A DNA stretch of 64,000 bases from Timema cristinae (lineage: Eukaryota > Arthropoda > Insecta > Phasmatodea > Timematidae), in assembly GCA_039000515.1 (NCBI GenBank), contig JBCFYV010000024.1, positions 40,856,533 to 40,920,532 on the forward strand, given 5' to 3'. Numbering within the stretch: the first letter of the stretch is position 1; each line of letters opens with the position of its first letter. The position numbers and the translations under genes were made by a program. Shown one piece after another: positions 60,911-64,000 of the stretch. A model generated the notes under the pieces. That model was given only the letters and a program-made list of their open reading frames with translations. It did no database searches and was not told the origin of the DNA.

Positions 60911-61357
60911 GGAGTATTCCGTGTTTTATGTTTTATTACCAAAACCAAGCATTATTTTTTATTAATTTGTATACAGTATAGTTACCAATCAAACGTGTAA
61001 GAGTATAGAAACAAATCATGGAAATGTAGATTAAATAAATAAATATATAAAATATAAATGTTGGTTTGAGGAAACGGTTCTCCCCCCTTCGTCCACTTTA
61101 GGGAACCAATGACAAAATAAGACACAAGATTGCCAGAGTAAAGCTTATGTTCTAGTTTATGGTTAAATACATTAGTTATAAGTACGTTCATAACATTGCT
61201 TACTTTAGCATCCGACATATTAAGGCAGTCAAAGTTCCTAATTTTGTCTGTTGAAACTGATATTTTATATTTTTAAGATGCCAAAATTAAAACATTGGTA
61301 TAAAGAAGTTATGCATACATCTATTAATGTTGTAAAAACCAAGTAAATGGATTTTTT
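60911..61357. other. No gene recognised
   Basis: AT-rich; nothing assignable. Confidence 0.4.
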
Positions 61358-61610
61358 TTAGTACCACGTCTTAATAACCGTACGGACTATACACTTATGT
61401 ACTACTTACGCTAATAGTTTTAGGGATTAGGAAGACTATTTTATAGCTAGTGTAGGTGCATTTGTGTTGGGGGAGAGTGTAAAAGGAAATTCATTTAGGA
61501 AAAACCACTCTCAGTATACCCGAACGAGATAAGATTCTCGATCTCCCCGTCATCGGCAGTCTAGTCTACTGCGAGAGTAGCGCGTTAGACCATGTGGCCA
61601 CCGAAGTGGG
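61358..61610 (-). mobile_element. SINE-1b, complete
   Basis: In plus orientation: tail TAGTACCACGTCTTAATAAC, body, and a well-preserved head ACCATGTGGCCACCGAAGTG with the variable arm CTAGTCTACTGCGAGAGTAG. Confidence 0.88.
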
Positions 61611-61915
61611 TGAAATGTGATATATGTTGCACATCTATGAACCGGATTCGATCGGCTAGTGTGGTGATTATTTCAATATATATTTAAACAAAGTTTGCCT
61701 ATTGAGTCAATCGATTTGCTTTTATTAAAATTTGGTTTAAATTTACCCAAAAATTTAAAGGGGGTTAATTTTTTTCTTTTGAAGATTAAATGTTTTGAGT
61801 ATGTGTGAGCTTATTTTTATATTTAACGTGATATAATATTTTTATATGTTTGAGTCACTTCCTACGTAGAAGTAATAACCAAGGAACATATTGCCAAACC
61901 TTTGTTACTATATAT

Positions 61916-62178
61916 ACCCGCCTCGGTGGCGTAGTTGGCTAACGCGCTTGTCGTGTTGAGCTCGACTGCTGAGGACGGGGAGATCGAGGTTCGAATCTCA
62001 GTCGGGTGAACTAGGGGTGGTTTTTCCTAAATGGTTTTCCACTCTCCTCCACGCAAATGCGGGTACACTTCCTCTAATTCAACCTTCCCAATTCCTAATC
62101 CATTAGCGTAATTAGTACTTAAAGCGTATAACCCGAACGGGTAGTAAGACGCGGTGCTAAATATTATTATTATTATCT
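61916..62178 (+). mobile_element. SINE-1a, complete, near consensus
   Basis: Head CCCGCCTCGGTGGCGTAGTT, B box GGTTCGAATCTCAG, full body and tail, and a short (ATT)n. Among the copies closest to consensus, so probably young. Confidence 0.93.
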
Positions 62179-63181
62179 TTATATTATAAAAACAATTTTG
62201 GAAACTACCGTAGTTTATTTTGGACTTATCACCCAATAATGTGTTCATAGTAAACTACTTATCTCTCATATCTCACTTATTTTCACGTTAAGGAGGCCGC
62301 CTCGGTAAGCGAGAAATTTCCACGCAGACGTTCAACTCTAACGCCGTATTTAATTCTATAAGGCGTTATTTCAAATCATGATTCATTAAAAAATAAAGTC
62401 GAAAGATAATAGAAAAAAGCGGGAAAGTATGATCTCATATTTTCAACGATATATTAAGCATATTTATGGAGTTAGGAGACCAGTATTTATGAAAAGGGGC
62501 TCTGGATTTAGCCCTCCTCTAACAAATACAGTATTATTTTTTATAGGCTGACAACAGGAAATTTTAAGGTATTTGAGAATTAGCTTTCTTCTTTCTCTAC
62601 CTTGGTATTTTTCTCCCTCCTCTATATTATTGACATAATAAGTGTGGTTGTAGGTTAAGTTCAAAAGAGAGTATAAGATTAAACATAACCGAGAGGTAGT
62701 TCCAGAAAACTACAAAGACAGATGTATTTTAAATCTGAGGCCTGACAGCTATTGATACTTTCTCTCTGATTAAGGCAGCCGCCTTAAGTAAAGAATATAA
62801 ATCTTTGACTTTACTGGGACTCAAACAAACATACTCTTGAGAGTTGTTGGGCGAAGATTTCAAGTGAGAATATCTAATCATTGTATTGCCCAAATCTCAC
62901 ATCTCTTAAAAAGAGTAAAGCCACGGTAAATTTCCAAGTAATGTTTTAATTTGGTTAAAGGGCTAATTAGTGCTTTAGTATACAAAATTTCATTAGGGTT
63001 TATTTGAAATATTTACTGTAACATTTAAGGTTGTTTATGTAGGCTTATTCTAGGATTTTTTTTCTGAATATATTTCTATAAATGAGCTATTTTTATTTTA
63101 AAGTTCTTCTGATAAAGATTTTTTTTTACAGATGGTTCTAATAATTTTAAATGGTATCTTTAAATGTGTGTCTTAATTCAC

Positions 63182-63184
<3 letters not shown>
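62179..63184. other. No gene recognised; AT-rich
   Basis: The minus-strand frame at 62464-62664 lacks protein-like features. Confidence 0.4.

Positions 63185-63250
<66 letters not shown>
63185..63250. repeat. (TA)n microsatellite
   Basis: About 65 bp of TA. A short hairpin with arms AAAAGAAATAGT and ACTATTTCTTTT follows at 63259-63297. Confidence 0.97.
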
Positions 63251-63258
<8 letters not shown>

Positions 63259-63619
63259 AAAAGAAATAGTGTATATATACATATACTATTTCTTTTCATC
63301 GTTTCCTAGGCTATACATTTACATTAATAATTATTCCATTGGAACAGGGATGGGAAATGAAGAATTTTAGAGGTAGTGCAGTGTTAAACCATATAATCAA
63401 AATACACCAGACTCTGATTCGATCTCAGATCTCCTCAACACATTGTAGTATGAATATATAAAACTAATTAAACTTTAATTTAGTTTGAACCTTAAAATTT
63501 GGTGATATGACTAAACATTGTTTGCAGCAGCCATAATTTGATTGAGGTTATTTATTACTCGAATATTAGGTTACGAACCACCAAAGTAGATCTATCTATA
63601 TATTATTACAACATTATTT

Positions 63620-63857
63620 AAAACCAACTCTTACTAATTGTTCAGGTCATACGCATATGTATTCATTAAGCTAATGAGTTAGAGATGTGGAATGTTAAAT
63701 TTAGAGTAGGTGTACCCGCATTTGTGGGGTGATAGAGTGGAAAAATATAAAGGAAAAACCACCCTCAGTTCACCCGACCAGGATTTGAACCCCATTCTTC
63801 ATATAATTGACAGTCTAGTATATTGTGAGTGTGACGTAACCATAGAAGCAGGTATAT
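63620..63857 (-). mobile_element. SINE-1b, complete, diverged
   Basis: In plus orientation: tail ACCAACTCTTACTAATTGTT, body GTGTACCCGCATTTGTGG and ACCACCCTCAGTTCACCCGA, and a shortened head ending CATAGAAGCAGG. Confidence 0.75.
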
Positions 63858-64000
63858 AACCAAATTAGATAACCGAATTGAACACACGTAATATTTAGGT
63901 TAACATCGCAGTATGTATTAAAACAAATAGTGTCGTGTCTGTAAACAATAACAAACTTTTTTTTGCGGATAATTTTTAAAGAATTCAAGATAATAGGACA

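Overview
This is a eukaryotic, repeat-dominated and AT-rich window, most likely from an arthropod and probably an insect. The evidence is GT..AG splice sites around one split gene, several tRNA-derived SINE families, remnants of non-LTR retrotransposon reverse transcriptases of the kind common in insects, Helitrons with TC...CTAG ends, hAT-like MITEs and long microsatellites. I see no bacterial operons, no rRNA, no convincing functional tRNA and no CRISPR array. The species is not determined; a hemipteran would fit but nothing here proves it.

One protein-coding gene is supported, on the minus strand. A coding exon (42538 down to 41041) begins at an ATG two bases after a good 3' splice site and opens with a signal peptide. 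It continues through a Tyr/Gly/Pro-rich stretch, an acidic stretch and a Thr-rich linker, and ends at AAG|GTCAGT in phase 0. After a 3,985-nt intron, a 34-codon terminal exon (37055 down to 36954) joins in frame and ends in TAG, with overlapping AATAAA signals about 340 nt downstream. The large exon has two breaks of reading frame, each equivalent to one missing base and both in the same direction. With them allowed for, the model is 533 codons of a secreted protein of unknown function. A TATA box with an initiator 30 bp downstream (46171/46141), followed by a GTGAGG donor, is a candidate promoter and 5' non-coding exon for it.

The rest is mainly mobile DNA. About 40 SINE copies fall into two tRNA-headed groups (a class II, Leu/Ser-like head with subfamilies 1a and 1b, and a class I head, SINE-2) that share the same roughly 45-bp 3' tail, often followed by (ATT)n or (TAA)n. 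Many have clean 11-14 bp target-site duplications, and two loci are nested insertions. Two further SINE families (SINE-3, SINE-4) have other heads and tails. Region by region: 1-25 kb is dense in SINEs and holds a ~460-bp-arm palindrome (5014-6454) whose left arm is split by a Helitron (5206-5706). 24.6-40.7 kb is almost free of SINEs, very AT-rich, and contains a perfect 44-bp hairpin (24685-24782) and the gene's terminal exon. 41-46 kb holds the main exon and the putative promoter. 46-64 kb again carries SINEs, inverted-repeat MITEs, minisatellites and a decayed reverse-transcriptase tail (60221-60775).

Most open reading frames longer than 60 codons here are chance frames in repeats. I could not run homology searches, so family names for repeats rest on termini, tRNA-like boxes and recognisable protein motifs.
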